Of a stretch of 64,000 nucleotides of DNA, positions 1-10,803 are shown in pieces. Each line of letters starts with the position of its first letter. Position 1 is the stretch's first letter. Below the pieces are notes generated by a model that saw nothing but the letters and a program-made list of their open reading frames with translations, ran no database searches and was not told the DNA's origin. Both the position numbers and the translations under genes were made by a program. Origin of the DNA: Arthrobacter endolithicus (lineage in GTDB: Bacteria; Actinomycetota; Actinomycetes; Actinomycetales; Micrococcaceae); the NCBI RefSeq assembly GCF_026627425.1, contig NZ_JAPNLH010000001.1:310001-374000 (forward strand), read 5' to 3'.

Positions 1-901
1 AGTAGTACCCCGTGTAGATTCCGGCGTCGCGTCCCGTCAGAGCCTTGTAGGTGCTCGTGAAGTCCGCGGTCCACGACACCAGCTGCGCCGGGGTCTTTCC
101 GTAGCAGTATCCGGACGTTCCGTCGGTTCCGGCCTCAAGATCGAGAACTCCCGGTAGCGTGCGTCCGTCCGCTGACCATCCGCCTCCGCTGTTGACGAAG
201 ACCCGGGCCTCGTTGGCTCCGCTGGAGAGATCCGGGCGGGCGTAGTGGTAGGCCCCGCGAATCATGCCGGCATCAGCGGCCCCGTTGTACTGCTGACCGA
301 AGTAAGTGTTCATCGCCGAGGTGCCTTCGGAGGCCTTGATATAGGCAAAACGGACGCCGTTGTTCCATTGGACGGACCAATTGACGTTCTGCTGCCAGCC
401 GCTGACATCGATGCCCATCGGCATCCCGGAGGTTCCCGCCGGCTGACCGGTGGGGGAGGCGGACAACCCGCGAGACGAGAAGGCGCCGGACGGACCCTCA
501 GGCGAGGCCTCGGAGGAGATGTTGAGCGGGGATACCCGGCCTGCACCAGAGCTGAGCTTCACAGGTGCATTTTTGCCTGCGTTTCCCATGACATGGCCGG
601 GATCCGAGGATGCACCCGCGTCGGCGATGGCAGGAGCCGAAGGGGTGGGTGAGGGAGTCACTGTGGCGGTGGACAGCACCGTCGGCGGTGCTGCCGGAGT
701 AGTCGACGGTGCTGTTATGGCCGATGGCGAGGGTGAGGCAGTTGATTGAGGTGCAACCGAGGGGCTCGGCTCGGGCGTCCCCTGCAGCGCCGATGCCGGG
801 GCAACTGCCAGGGACGTGCCGACGAAGATGCAGGCGGCAGCGGCGATGGAGGAGCGGAGCAAGGTCGCGCGCAAGGGCAGACGGCGGTAGGGCTGGAGCA
901 T
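1..901 (-). CDS. Secreted GH25 family lysozyme (muramidase), C-terminus cut by window edge
   Basis: The reading frame opens with ATG at 901 on the minus strand and stays open for 300 codons to the window edge, so the C-terminus is missing. The first ~40 residues are a signal peptide: a basic start (MLQPYRRLPLR) and a hydrophobic core ending near ASA. A Ser/Thr/Pro/Ala-rich linker of about 130 residues follows, typical of exported actinobacterial proteins. The catalytic domain then starts with MGIDVSGWQQNVNW, the GH25 hallmark carrying the first active-site Asp, followed by FAYIKASEGTS and GAYHYARP, also GH25 signatures. GH25 enzymes cut the MurNAc-GlcNAc bond of peptidoglycan outside the cell. 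It diverges from rfbB across a 247-bp gap. The family is certain; a role in wall turnover rather than attack on other cells is inference. Confidence 0.9.
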   Translation of the reverse strand, partial: MLQPYRRLPLRATLLRSSIAAAACIFVGTSLAVAPASALQGTPEPSPSVAPQSTASPSPSAITAPSTTPAAPPTVLSTATVTPSPTPSAPAIADAGASSDPGHVMGNAGKNAPVKLSSGAGRVSPLNISSEASPEGPSGAFSSRGLSASPTGQPAGTSGMPMGIDVSGWQQNVNWSVQWNNGVRFAYIKASEGTSAMNTYFGQQYNGAADAGMIRGAYHYARPDLSSGANEARVFVNSGGGWSADGRTLPGVLDLEAGTDGTSGYCYGKTPAQLVSWTADFTSTYKALTGRDAGIYTGYY

Positions 902-1097
902 CGTTGTTCCTTTGGTTTACGCCACGGGTGGGTAGCGAAATTCATCCTGTGTTCCGCCCCCAGGCAGTTCGCAGTCGATGGCGATCTAAGGGTGCCGGTG
1001 CTACAGCCGGGCCCGGCCCTACCTAGCCGACACAGGATATCAAGGTGTTGCTGATGTGTCTAATGATGCTAACGGGGCAATTGTTCTGTCGTTGTAG

Positions 1098-2147
<1,050 letters not shown>

Positions 2148-2149
2148 CG

Positions 2150-3559
2150 ATGAAGATGGAATTTTCGAAGCAGCTTCAGGCCACCGAAACGGCGATTCCC
2201 GGCGTAGTGGTCTACGACCTGCCCGTGCACGGCGACAATCGGGGCTGGTTCAAGGAAAACTGGCAACGGGAGAAAATGCTGGCGCTGGGACTGCCGGATT
2301 TCACCCCGGTCCAGAACAACATTTCCTTCAATGAAAAAGCCGGCACTACCCGCGGTATTCATGCCGAACCGTGGGACAAATATGTTTCCGTGGCGACGGG
2401 GCGGATCTTCGGCGCCTGGGTGGATCTGCGGGAAGGCCCATCGTTCGGTGCAGTGTTCAGCACGGAACTGGACCCAAGTCAGGCTATTTTCATTCCGCGC
2501 GGAGTGGGCAACGCCTTCCAAACGCTGGAGGACAACACCGCGTATAGCTATCTGGTCAATGATCATTGGAGCGCGGACGCGCAGGGTCAATACACTTTCC
2601 TGAACCTTGCGGACGAGACCGCCGATATTCCGTGGCCGATCCCGCTTCGGGACGCAGAACTTTCGGACAAAGACAAGCTGCATCCCCGGCTGGCTGGCGT
2701 GGCGCCGATGCCGGCCAAGAAAACGTTGGTGCTGGGTGCCGACGGGCAGCTGGGGAAGGCACTGCGGAAAGAGTACGACGGCGACACAACAGTCGAGTTC
2801 GCTGGTCGAGCTGAGTTCGACCTCGCCAGCGCTGCGTCCTACAGGGATCGGAACTGGAAGAACTACTCCACGATCATTAATGCCGCTGCCTACACGGCCG
2901 TCGATGAAGCTCAATCGCCGCAGGGACGGTCCGCGGCGTGGGCCGTCAACGTCGCTGCCGTGGCCCAGCTGGCCAACGTGGCCAGCACACACGGACTGAC
3001 CCTGGTGCATATTTCCAGTGACTATGTCTTTGACGGGTCCCATGCCGAGCATCCGGAGGATGAACCGTTCACACCGCTCGGTGTGTACGGGCAGACCAAG
3101 GCTGCAGGCGATGCCGTCGTCAGTGTGGTCCCGAGGCATTACATCGTCCGTACCAGCTGGGTGATTGGAGACGGCAATAACTTCGTCCGCACGATGGCGT
3201 CCCTGGCCAAGCGCGGGATCAAACCGACCGTGGTCAGTGATCAGATCGGCCGATTGTCGTTCACGGCGGACATCGCTGCCGGGATACGGCACCTGCTCGA
3301 TAGCCAAGCCCCGTTCGGCACCTACAACCTCAGCAACGAAGGCGAACCGCAATCATGGGCAGACATCGCCGCTGACATTTTTGAGCTGGCCGGTTCCACG
3401 CGTAACGCTGTCACCGGTGTCAGCACAGCCGAATACTTCAAGGACAAGGCCGCGTCCCCCCGGCCGCTCAACAGCGCTCTGGACCTTGCCAAAATCAGGG
3501 CCGTTGGATTCAGACCTTCTCCTGCAGCCGATGCACTCAGAGGGTACCTCAACGTCTAA
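2150..3559 (+). CDS. Bifunctional dTDP-4-dehydrorhamnose 3,5-epimerase / dTDP-4-dehydrorhamnose reductase
   Basis: One 469-residue chain carries the last two steps of dTDP-L-rhamnose synthesis. Residues 1 to ~185 are an RmlC-like cupin: [12 protein letters not shown], the active-site segment [18 protein letters not shown] and [15 protein letters not shown]. From about residue 190 an RmlD-like reductase starts with the nucleotide-binding [12 protein letters not shown] and continues with ISSDYVFDG and the catalytic YGQTKAAGD. The start is ATG at 2150, preceded by an AGGGG site; an upstream in-frame start would overlap rfbB heavily. This fusion is common in Arthrobacter relatives. Its stop overlaps the stop of convergent rfbA by four bases. 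Confidence 0.95.
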   Translation: MKMEFSKQLQATETAIPGVVVYDLPVHGDNRGWFKENWQREKMLALGLPDFTPVQNNISFNEKAGTTRGIHAEPWDKYVSVATGRIFGAWVDLREGPSFGAVFSTELDPSQAIFIPRGVGNAFQTLEDNTAYSYLVNDHWSADAQGQYTFLNLADETADIPWPIPLRDAELSDKDKLHPRLAGVAPMPAKKTLVLGADGQLGKALRKEYDGDTTVEFAGRAEFDLASAASYRDRNWKNYSTIINAAAYTAVDEAQSPQGRSAAWAVNVAAVAQLANVASTHGLTLVHISSDYVFDGSHAEHPEDEPFTPLGVYGQTKAAGDAVVSVVPRHYIVRTSWVIGDGNNFVRTMASLAKRGIKPTVVSDQIGRLSFTADIAAGIRHLLDSQAPFGTYNLSNEGEPQSWADIAADIFELAGSTRNAVTGVSTAEYFKDKAASPRPLNSALDLAKIRAVGFRPSPAADALRGYLNV

Positions 3560-4419
3560 GTATCCAACAACCCGAGCAAGTACGCGCCGTAGCCGCTCTT
3601 GACCAGCGGCTCGGCGCGTGCACGCAGCTCCTCGTCCGTGAGAAATCCCTGGCGCCAGGCTACTTCTTCGGGCGAGCCGATCTTCAGTCCCTGCCGGCTT
3701 TCCACCGTGCGAATGAAATTGGACGCGTCATTGAGGTCACTAAAAGTTCCGGTATCCAACCATGCTGAGCCCCTGGGCAAGATCTCCACCTGAAGTTTGC
3801 CGCGTTCCAGATACCTGCGGTTTACGTCGGTAATTTCCAGCTCCCCGCGCGGCGATGGCTTTAGATCGCGGGCAATTTCAATGACATCATTGTCATAAAA
3901 ATATAGGCCGGGAACCGCGTAATTGCTCTTGGGGTGGGCTGGCTTTTCCTCCAGCGACAGTGCCTTGCCGCCGTCGTCGAATTCCACCACACCATAGGCA
4001 GAAGGTTCCCTGACCCAGTAACCGAAGACGGCGCCGCCGTCGACGTGGGCGTAGCGGCGCAGCTGCGAACCCATTCCGTGGCCGTAAAAAATGTTGTCCC
4101 CCAACACCAGCGCCACCGGGCCGGCTCCAATGTGGTCCGCGCCCAGGGTGAATGCCTGAGCGAGACCATCAGGGGACGGCTGCTGGACATAACTGAGGTT
4201 AATGCCGAATTTAGAACCGTCTCCCAGCAGGCGCCGAAACTGTTCCGCGTCATTTGGCGTCGTGATAATGAGAATGTCCCTGATCCCGGCCAAAATAAGC
4301 GTCGATAGCGGGTAATAGATCATGGGTTTGTCGTAGACGGGTACCAGCTGCTTGCTGATTCCAAGGGTGATGGGATGAAGTCGTGAGCCGGTACCGCCGG
4401 CCAAAATAATTCCGCGCAT
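3556..4419 (-). CDS. rfbA: Glucose-1-phosphate thymidylyltransferase
   Basis: A 287-residue nucleotidyltransferase that makes dTDP-glucose from dTTP and glucose-1-phosphate, the entry step to dTDP-rhamnose. It starts [16 protein letters not shown], the GGxGxRLxP nucleotide-binding motif. [17 protein letters not shown], the metal-binding LGDNIFYG and the sugar-binding [13 protein letters not shown] match RmlA throughout, and length is typical. It is transcribed toward rfbB-rfbCD, so the pathway comes from two converging transcripts whose stop codons interlock, leaving no room for a terminator between them. Confidence 0.96.
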   Translation of the reverse strand: MRGIILAGGTGSRLHPITLGISKQLVPVYDKPMIYYPLSTLILAGIRDILIITTPNDAEQFRRLLGDGSKFGINLSYVQQPSPDGLAQAFTLGADHIGAGPVALVLGDNIFYGHGMGSQLRRYAHVDGGAVFGYWVREPSAYGVVEFDDGGKALSLEEKPAHPKSNYAVPGLYFYDNDVIEIARDLKPSPRGELEITDVNRRYLERGKLQVEILPRGSAWLDTGTFSDLNDASNFIRTVESRQGLKIGSPEEVAWRQGFLTDEELRARAEPLVKSGYGAYLLGLLDT

Positions 4420-4779
4420 ACAGTTGACAATACCTAATGTTAGGGGGTCGGAAGACGTTGGCTGGCGGGAATGGGATGGTGGGTCTGCTGCGTATTGACG
4501 GCAGGAATAATTGACCGGCGTTGTTCACGGCCAACCAAACTCCCGGACGCCGGGTCGACCGATCGGCAGGGACGCGGGGAAGCCTCGAAGCGGACGTCCC
4601 CGGTCACGGAGACGAGTTGGATCCGTTCCCGTTTCGCTGCGCCTGCCTTCGGGGCTATGAACCAGCCCCTTATCCACAAGGGCGGGAAGCCTATAGACCC
4701 CCATCCGGATCTGTCCTAGGCTCACACCCAGAACCCCGCATTGGGGTCCGGTTTGTTGGAGGGAACGCCGGAGCACATC
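4420..4779. other. Intergenic region between rfbA (minus) and the Tad pilus operon (plus)
   Basis: These 360 bp separate two divergent transcripts and hold no convincing gene; short open frames on both strands lack ribosome sites and family-like sequence. The tad operon start is preceded by GGAG six bases before the ATG at 4780. Promoters for both directions must lie here, but I cannot place a clear -35/-10 pair. Confidence 0.5.
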
Positions 4780-6003
4780 ATGGATGCTGTCAGTGTGGTC
4801 GAGGACGAGGTCCGCGAGCTGATCCGCCGCCGCGGATTGGATCCGCTGCGGCAGGTCGCCGAGGTCAGGCGGCTAGTGGAGGCCGCAGTCAATGACTACG
4901 ACCAGCGTTCCCTGCTGGGAGCCGTGCCTCCGCTGGCGCAGGGCAGCTCCGCCCGGCAGATCGTATTCGACGCTGTGGCAGGCTTCGGGGCGCTGCAGCC
5001 CTTTCTGGATGATGATTCGATCGAGGAAGTCTGGATCAACGCGCCCACGGAAATCTACGTGGCACGCAACGGCGAGTCCGAGCTGACGTCCCTGACGCTG
5101 ACAGATCAGCAGATCCGGGACCTGGTGGAGCGGATGCTCAAGAGTTCCGGGCGCCGCCTGGATCTGAGCAGCCCGTTTGTTGATGCCGCCCTGCCGGACG
5201 GCTCGAGGCTGCATGTGGTGATCCCGGATGTCACGCGAAGGCACTGGGCCGTCAACATCCGCAAGTTCATCGTCAAGGCCAGCCGGCTGGAGCATCTGGT
5301 GGGGCTCGGTACGCTCAGCCCGCAGTCGGCCCGGTTCCTGGGTGCAGCGGTGAGCAGCGGGCTGAACATTCTGGTTTCCGGTGCCACGCAGGCGGGCAAG
5401 ACCACGATGCTCAATTGTCTGGGTGCCAGCATCGGATCGCGGGAGCGGGTGGTGACGGTGGAGGAAATCTTCGAACTTCAGCTGCCACTGCGGGACGTGG
5501 TGGGACTGCAGTGCCGCCAGCCGAATTTGGAGGGTCAGGGCGAGATCCCGTTGCGCCGGCTGGTCAAAGAGGCCCTGCGGATGCGCCCTGATCGGCTGAT
5601 CGTCGGGGAGGTCCGGGAGGCGGAGAGCCTGGATATGCTCATCGCTTTAAATAGTGGCCTACCCGGCATGTGCAGCATTCACGCAAATTCTGCCCATGAC
5701 GCGGTGACGAAGCTCTGCACGCTCCCGCTGCTGGCCGGGACCAACATCAGCGCCTCGTTCGTCGTGCCGACTGTCGCCTCCTGCATCGACTTGGTGGTTC
5801 ACTGTGTCAGGTTACCCAACGGACGCCGGCTTGTCTCGGAGATTCTTTTCCTTGGACGGCGGGTCGAAAACGGTGTCATCGAATCCGGGACCGTCTTTGC
5901 GATGACCGGTGGGAGCCTCCGATCGGTGGCCACCTCCATGCCGTCCCCGGAGAAGTTTGCCGCTGCTGGATATGATGTGGCCGGACTTTTGGAGGCAAGC
6001 TGA
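4780..6003 (+). CDS. Tad/Flp pilus assembly ATPase (CpaF/TadA-type)
   Basis: A 407-residue hexameric secretion ATPase of the VirB11/GspE superfamily that powers Tad pilus assembly at the inner face of the membrane. Visible motifs are the N-terminal helical domain (IVFDAVAGFGALQPFLDD, IEEVWINAP), Walker A VSGATQAGKTTM, the Asp box VEEIFELQ, Walker B-like RPDRLIVGEVRE and the His box GMCSIHANSAHDA. The start is ATG 4780, with GGAG six bases upstream; a longer TTG start at 4741 is possible but lacks a site. It heads an operon with overlapping or closely spaced membrane components. Confidence 0.94.
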   Translation: MDAVSVVEDEVRELIRRRGLDPLRQVAEVRRLVEAAVNDYDQRSLLGAVPPLAQGSSARQIVFDAVAGFGALQPFLDDDSIEEVWINAPTEIYVARNGESELTSLTLTDQQIRDLVERMLKSSGRRLDLSSPFVDAALPDGSRLHVVIPDVTRRHWAVNIRKFIVKASRLEHLVGLGTLSPQSARFLGAAVSSGLNILVSGATQAGKTTMLNCLGASIGSRERVVTVEEIFELQLPLRDVVGLQCRQPNLEGQGEIPLRRLVKEALRMRPDRLIVGEVREAESLDMLIALNSGLPGMCSIHANSAHDAVTKLCTLPLLAGTNISASFVVPTVASCIDLVVHCVRLPNGRRLVSEILFLGRRVENGVIESGTVFAMTGGSLRSVATSMPSPEKFAAAGYDVAGLLEAS

Positions 6004-6857
6004 TGGCGACCGCTGCAGGTCTGCTGGCCGGGCTGGGGCTGTTTCTAATCTGGTGGTCCTGCTGGCAGCTGCCGCAGGGCGCTCCGCGTCCGGACCGAGT
6101 GGATCGTCTGCATGAACTTCTGCTCCGTGCTGGAGTGGAAAGGGTCAGCTCGGCTGGACTGCTTTTCAGTTGCGCCTGCCTTGGACTGTTGTCAGTAGTC
6201 CTCTTCTACCTGCCGACGCGCTCGTTACCGATTGCCCTCTGTTTCGGACTGTTTGGGGCTTACCTTCCGCTCGCCGCAGTACGGTGGAGGGCCCGACGAC
6301 GAACGGCCGTTCTCCGGCAACTCTGGCCGGATGTGGTGGATCATCTTCGCTCCGCCATCCGCGCCGGTCTGTCCCTGCCTGAGGCCTTGACCCAGCTCGG
6401 GGAAAAGGGGCCCGTTGAACTGCGGCATTTCTTCATCGACTTTGGATCTGAATACCGGGCCGGAGGCCAATTCGAGCAATCGTTGACTATCCTCAAGGAC
6501 AGACTGGCCGATCCCGTGGCAGACCGGATTATCGAGGCACTACGTCTTACCCGTGAGGTAGGTGGCTCCGATCTGGGCCAGCTGCTGGGCACCTTGGCGG
6601 GATTTCTTCGGGATAATGCCAGGACGCGCAGCGAGCTGGAGGCGCGGCAGTCCTGGACGGTGAACGCCGCACGGCTGGCCGTGGCGGCACCGTGGCTGGT
6701 TTTGATGCTGCTGGCGACACGCACGGAGGCGGTCGCCGCCTACAATTCCTCGGCCGGCTGGCTGGTTTTGTCGGGCGGCTTGCTGGTCTCGGTAATTTGT
6801 TACCGAGTGATGCTCGGCATTGGAACGCTACCGGCGGATGAGCGGGTACTTCGATGA
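6003..6857 (+). CDS. Tad pilus inner-membrane platform protein TadB-like
   Basis: A 284-residue type II secretion F-domain protein. It starts with TGATG overlap on the ATPase stop, showing translational coupling. One N-terminal hydrophobic segment (LLAGLGLFLIWWSCW), a pair near residues 55-95 and two C-terminal segments bracket the cytoplasmic GspF-like domain with VVDHLRSAIRAGLSLPEALTQLGEKGP, the usual T2SSF motif. It forms the membrane platform with the TadC partner and links the ATPase to the pilin. Confidence 0.92.
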   Translation: MATAAGLLAGLGLFLIWWSCWQLPQGAPRPDRVDRLHELLLRAGVERVSSAGLLFSCACLGLLSVVLFYLPTRSLPIALCFGLFGAYLPLAAVRWRARRRTAVLRQLWPDVVDHLRSAIRAGLSLPEALTQLGEKGPVELRHFFIDFGSEYRAGGQFEQSLTILKDRLADPVADRIIEALRLTREVGGSDLGQLLGTLAGFLRDNARTRSELEARQSWTVNAARLAVAAPWLVLMLLATRTEAVAAYNSSAGWLVLSGGLLVSVICYRVMLGIGTLPADERVLR

Positions 6858-7795
6858 GTACCGTCGCTGCCCTGGCCATCGTTGATGGTGTTGTCCTCGG
6901 AACAGGACTTTGGTTGGTACTCGTCCGCCTACCGTTCATGCGCCGCCCCAGCTTCGCCGAGCGGATCGAGCCGCAGTTGCGCTTCGTCGCCCCGCAATCG
7001 AGGCTATTGCGCGATCTTGACGGACCTGAAGTGCTTTTTGGTCCGCTGGAGAGAATAGTGCGTGCGCTCACCGCCGATGCAGTCCGGTGGCTGGGCCGAT
7101 TCAACATCGGTGCTGCTGCGTTGGCTGTGCGGCTCAGGCAAGCCGGACGGAACCAGACCCCGGTGGATTTTCGTGCCCGCCAGGTGCTGTGGGCGGCGGC
7201 TGGCCTGGGCATGGTCGTTGCTGCCGTAGTGCTGTCCGCGGCGACAGGCCGTTTCAACCTATCCCTTGCGCTCTTTGGTGCAATTGCGCTGCCTGCAGGC
7301 GCGTTCGTTGCCAAGGACTATTTCCTGACTGTGCGGATCAAACACCGGGAGCGGCGCATCCTGGCTGAATTTCCCAGCCTGGCGGAACTGATGGCGCTCG
7401 CCGTTGGTGCGGGAGAAAGCGCTACCGGTGCCTTGGAAAGAGTCTGTAAGTCATCTCACGGCGAGCTGTCCGGCGAATTCAGGACCGTCTTGGCTCAGAC
7501 ACGTAGCGGGATCCCTTTGATCAAAGCCTTGACGGGATTATCTGAGCGGACCCGGTTGGTGCCGCTGGTGCGATTTGTTGACGGCATTATCGTCGCCGTG
7601 GAGCGCGGCACGCCCTTGGCGGACGTTCTTCGCGCGCAGGCTCAGGACGTCCGGGATATAGCCAAGCGGGAGCTGATGGAGTCAGCGGGACGAAAGGAAA
7701 TCGGCATGATGGTTCCGCTGGTCTTCGGAGTATTGCCCCTGACCATTATTTTCGCCGTGTTCCCCGGGCTGGCACTGCTCCAGCTGGGATTCTAG
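6854..7795 (+). CDS. Tad pilus inner-membrane platform protein TadC-like
   Basis: A 313-residue T2SSF-domain protein that overlaps the preceding gene by four bases (ATGA). The motif LAEFPSLAELMALAVGAGES followed by ALERVCK is the F-domain signature. Hydrophobic segments lie near residues 5-25, 115-150 and at the C-terminus (LVFGVLPLTIIFAVFPGLALL). It pairs with the preceding TadB-like protein as the second platform subunit. Its place third in the operon is the usual tadA-tadB-tadC order. Confidence 0.92.
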   Translation: MSTVAALAIVDGVVLGTGLWLVLVRLPFMRRPSFAERIEPQLRFVAPQSRLLRDLDGPEVLFGPLERIVRALTADAVRWLGRFNIGAAALAVRLRQAGRNQTPVDFRARQVLWAAAGLGMVVAAVVLSAATGRFNLSLALFGAIALPAGAFVAKDYFLTVRIKHRERRILAEFPSLAELMALAVGAGESATGALERVCKSSHGELSGEFRTVLAQTRSGIPLIKALTGLSERTRLVPLVRFVDGIIVAVERGTPLADVLRAQAQDVRDIAKRELMESAGRKEIGMMVPLVFGVLPLTIIFAVFPGLALLQLGF

Positions 7796-7838
7796 GACCA
7801 GTATTTGAGACGAAAGACAATTGGCAAGGGGTAAACCG

Positions 7839-8123
7839 ATGAAACAACCAAAACTGGCACCAATGGCACTGCTGATCGCGCTTTGGACACTCGGGACAAC
7901 GTTGCTCCGGCACGGTTCGGCGCCCTTCGCCGGCGGATCGGCCTTACCAGCTGCCCAGGACGACGGCGGCAGAAGGGACCCAAGCGACCGGGGTGATGTT
8001 CCGGGCTGGGTGATGATCACGCTGATGTCTGCGGTGCTGGTCGCAGGTTTGCTCGCCATAGCCGGTCCTGCGTTGGAGGGCCTCTTCAATCAGGCAATCA
8101 GCCAGGTCAACAAGGGCGGATGA
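7839..8123 (+). CDS. Small single-span protein, probable Flp-type pilin or pilin-like subunit
   Basis: This 94-residue protein starts at ATG 7839 behind a strong AAGGGG site. A hydrophobic segment lies near the N-terminus and a second one near the C-terminus (WVMITLMSAVLVAGLLAIAGPA), followed by a short polar tail ending NQAISQVNKGG. Its position between the platform genes and the TadE genes is where flp pilin genes usually sit. The C-terminal half resembles the single hydrophobic helix of Flp pilins, but I do not see a clear processed G/XXXXEY site, so the pilin call is inference from context. Confidence 0.65.
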   Translation: MKQPKLAPMALLIALWTLGTTLLRHGSAPFAGGSALPAAQDDGGRRDPSDRGDVPGWVMITLMSAVLVAGLLAIAGPALEGLFNQAISQVNKGG

Positions 8124-8130
8124 AATCCAC

Positions 8131-8544
8131 ATGATCCGGCGCGGTGATGACGAAGTCCCTTCGAGTGCTGAGTCCGAGGCGCAGGCGGGGTCTGCCGTGG
8201 TGGACTTCGTGCTGGTTGGGGCTTTGCTGACGGTCCTGTTTCTGGCCATTATGCAACTGACGTTGGTGCTCCACGTCCGCAATACGGTGGTCGATGCGGC
8301 AGCGTCCGGTGCTCGCTACGGAACGCTGGGGGACAGGAACGCCGCCGATGCGAAGGACCGGACGGAGCAGCTGATTACGGGTGCGCTGAACGCCGACTAC
8401 GCCCGCGCGGTGGCTGTTACCGAAGAAGTCTATTTGGGTGTGCGGACGCTCAAGGTGACAGTCAGCAGTCCGCTGCCCGTGCTGGGACTGATCGGCCCCG
8501 GCTCCGCCATGGAGGTCTCCGGGCATGCCGCGCTTCAGCCTTAA
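8131..8544 (+). CDS. TadE-family pseudopilin
   Basis: A 137-residue protein with the TadE pattern: a short charged N-terminus, then GSAVVDFVLVGALLTVLFLAIMQLTL with the acidic residue before a hydrophobic stretch, then RNTVVDAAASGARYGTLGD. TadE-like proteins are minor pseudopilins processed by a prepilin peptidase and help assemble the pilus. It lies eight bases after the pilin-like gene and overlaps the next TadE-like gene by 20 bases. Confidence 0.88.
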   Translation: MIRRGDDEVPSSAESEAQAGSAVVDFVLVGALLTVLFLAIMQLTLVLHVRNTVVDAAASGARYGTLGDRNAADAKDRTEQLITGALNADYARAVAVTEEVYLGVRTLKVTVSSPLPVLGLIGPGSAMEVSGHAALQP

Positions 8545-9028
8545 CCCGCCCTGGCCAGCGCAGAAGAGGCACCGGCTGCGGGAGGGCCGGTCAAGTAGTG
8601 GTTTCCGGCCAGAGAATGGAGAAGCTGGGTCGGCGCTGGTGGAGTTCGTGTTCCTGGCCGTGCTGCTGATGATTCCAGTGGTGTATCTGGTGATTACCGT
8701 CGGGCAGCTGCAGGCCGGGGCCTATGCCGTGGCCGGAGCTGCTGATCAGGCCGCCAAGGTCTATGTTGCAGCGGCGGAGCCAGCTGCGGCGCGGGCGGCT
8801 GCGGAGGAAGCTGTGGTGCTGGCCATGGCCGATTATGGCTTTAACAGAGGCGACGCACGGCTGGACCTGCGCTGCGATCGGGGCGAATGCGCGAGTCCCG
8901 GCTCGCTCATAACAGCCACCGTGAGTTTGGCGGTGCCGTTGCCGCTGGTCTCGTCGTTGCCGGGCGTTGCCCTGACTGCGGCCACCGTGGATGCCTCGAC
9001 AAGCCAAGTCGTGGGCCGTTTCCGATGA
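8525..9028 (+). CDS. TadE/TadF-like pilus assembly protein
   Basis: A 167-residue protein that starts inside the end of the upstream TadE gene. After a basic N-terminal region of ~37 residues comes GSALVEFVFLAVLLMIPVVYLV, the same acidic-then-hydrophobic pattern as TadE, followed by AGAYAVAGAADQAAKVY. The C-terminal half has two Cys (LRCDRGECASP) that may pair outside the membrane. It is the second pseudopilin-like subunit of the operon. The upstream overlap suggests coupled translation. Confidence 0.85.
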   Translation: MPRFSLNPPWPAQKRHRLREGRSSSGFRPENGEAGSALVEFVFLAVLLMIPVVYLVITVGQLQAGAYAVAGAADQAAKVYVAAAEPAAARAAAEEAVVLAMADYGFNRGDARLDLRCDRGECASPGSLITATVSLAVPLPLVSSLPGVALTAATVDASTSQVVGRFR

Positions 9029-9507
9029 GGGGTGAAGGGCAGCGCAGGCGCCGGGAAGCCTTGCGTGCGGAAAGGGACCCGGAGAATGGCGAGCTGATGG
9101 TGATGATTATCGGCTACGTTCTTTTGTCGCTGCTGCTGATCACCGTCGTCGCGGCGGTTTCGAGTGTCTATATCGGGCATAAGAAACTGCTTTCCGCGGC
9201 CGATGGCGCAGCCGTGGCTGCAGCGGACAGTTTCACCCTCGGCGGGGTGGCCGGAAACGCCGGACCGCCGGTGACCACGTTGTCCGATGGTGGGGTACAG
9301 GCTGCAGCGGTGTCGTACCTGCATCGGAACTCCGATCACCTGAACGTGACCGCGGCCGCCGTCGATGCCGGAACAGGAACTGACGATGGTCGGAGCGCAA
9401 AAGTGACCTTGACCGCCGTCGTGCATCCGCTCTTCATTAATTTCCTGGTCCCGGACGGGATCCCTATCACGGCAACCAGCACGGCCAGGTCCCACTTGGC
9501 CCGCTGA
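9025..9507 (+). CDS. TadG/Tad-domain secreted membrane protein
   Basis: A 160-residue protein with start ATG 9025 overlapping the previous stop (ATGA); a longer upstream in-frame start would overlap heavily and is less likely. The region [31 protein letters not shown] is the single N-terminal anchor, and [18 protein letters not shown] matches the Tad-domain (putative Flp pilus-assembly TadG-like) segment in which a helix packs alongside pilin. The rest is probably exported. It ends the Tad operon; prfB starts 90 bp later. Confidence 0.85.
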   Translation: MRGEGQRRRREALRAERDPENGELMVMIIGYVLLSLLLITVVAAVSSVYIGHKKLLSAADGAAVAAADSFTLGGVAGNAGPPVTTLSDGGVQAAAVSYLHRNSDHLNVTAAAVDAGTGTDDGRSAKVTLTAVVHPLFINFLVPDGIPITATSTARSHLAR

Positions 9508-9596
9508 CGACCATGACACCTTTAGGCGCCTCGGACGGACAGGGAAGCAGCCAACCTTCGAATCCTGTACCTGTCGATGCCGTAGGCTGGATTATC

Positions 9597-10715
9597 ATGG
9601 CTGAAATCGATTTTGCTGCAGAGATCCGGGCGCTCCGGGCCACCTACCTTTCCATCGAGCAGGTATCGGAGGTCGACGCGCTCAAGGAGAGCATCGAAGA
9701 TCTCAGTGATCAAGCCGGTACGCCTAATCTGTGGGACGATCCGGCGGCGGCGCAGAAGATCACCTCCCGGCTCTCACATGCGCAGTCCAAGCTGGAGAAG
9801 CTGGAGTCCCTGCAGGCCCGGATCGATGATCTGGAGGTCTTGGTGCAGCTGGCGCAGGAAGAGGACGACGCCGACACGCTGGCCGAGGCGGCAAAGGATC
9901 TGCCTGTGCTGCGCAAGTCGCTGCAGGAGCTGGAAGTCGTCACCCTCTTGGCGGGGGAGTACGACGAACGTGAGGCCGTGGTGACCATCAGGTCCGGCGC
10001 GGGCGGCGTGGATGCTGCGGACTTTGCCCAAATGCTGCTGCGGATGTATCTGAGGTGGGCCGAGCGGCACGGTTATCCGACAACGGTGATGGATACTTCG
10101 TACGCGGAGGAAGCCGGGCTGAAATCCGCCACGTTTGAGGTGAAGGCTCCGTATGCGTTCGGCACCCTCAGCGTCGAGGCTGGAACCCACCGGCTGGTCC
10201 GCATCAGCCCGTTCGATAACCAGGGACGCCGGCAGACTTCCTTTGCCGCTGTCGAAGTTATTCCCCTGATCGAGCAGACGGACAGCATTGACATTCCGGA
10301 CAATGAGATCCGCGTCGATGTGTTCCGTTCATCCGGACCGGGTGGGCAGTCGGTGAATACAACGGATTCCGCCGTTCGCCTGACGCACATTCCCACGGGG
10401 ACCGTAGTGTCCATGCAGAATGAGAAATCCCAGCTGCAGAACCGGGCCGCGGCGCTGCGGGTGCTGCAGTCGCGTCTGCTGCTGATTAAAAAAGCGGAAG
10501 AGAACGCTGAAAAGAAGCTCCTGGCCGGTGATGTCAAGGCGTCGTGGGGGGATCAGATGCGTTCCTACGTGCTGAATCCTTATCAGATGGTCAAGGATTT
10601 GCGGACCGAGTACGAGGTGGGGAATACGGCGGCAGTGCTCGACGGCGACATTGACGACTTCATCGACGCCGGGATCCGCTGGCGGGCCGATAACCGCAAC
10701 GCCGAAGCGCAATAA
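9597..10715 (+). CDS. prfB: Peptide chain release factor 2
   Basis: A 372-residue class I release factor that ends translation at UGA and UAA. The stop-codon recognition loop [12 protein letters not shown] carries the SPF tripeptide of RF2, and [20 protein letters not shown] carries the universal GGQ that triggers peptidyl-tRNA hydrolysis. The N-terminal helical region [20 protein letters not shown] is typical. The gene begins at ATG 9597 ([10 protein letters not shown]); an upstream in-frame start at 9513 would put non-family sequence in front. There is no in-frame stop in the early coding region, so the programmed +1 frameshift of many prfB genes is absent, as usual in actinobacteria. Confidence 0.97.
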   Translation: MAEIDFAAEIRALRATYLSIEQVSEVDALKESIEDLSDQAGTPNLWDDPAAAQKITSRLSHAQSKLEKLESLQARIDDLEVLVQLAQEEDDADTLAEAAKDLPVLRKSLQELEVVTLLAGEYDEREAVVTIRSGAGGVDAADFAQMLLRMYLRWAERHGYPTTVMDTSYAEEAGLKSATFEVKAPYAFGTLSVEAGTHRLVRISPFDNQGRRQTSFAAVEVIPLIEQTDSIDIPDNEIRVDVFRSSGPGGQSVNTTDSAVRLTHIPTGTVVSMQNEKSQLQNRAAALRVLQSRLLLIKKAEENAEKKLLAGDVKASWGDQMRSYVLNPYQMVKDLRTEYEVGNTAAVLDGDIDDFIDAGIRWRADNRNAEAQ

Positions 10716-10803
10716 ATCCGTGCCCTATAATTTCCGAGCCCGATGAAGCCGATGCGCAATACACTGATGCGCAATGCAGCAGTAAAGGCCTGGCAACCAC
10801 CAC

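Noticed and set aside
4440-4895. Overlapping open frames in the rfbA-tad gap
   Set aside because: They lack ribosome sites and family-like sequence and run antisense or through the start of the Tad ATPase.
9513-9597. Programmed frameshift or longer start of prfB
   Set aside because: No in-frame stop is present; the extra N-terminal codons are not RF2-like, and ATG 9597 fits the family.
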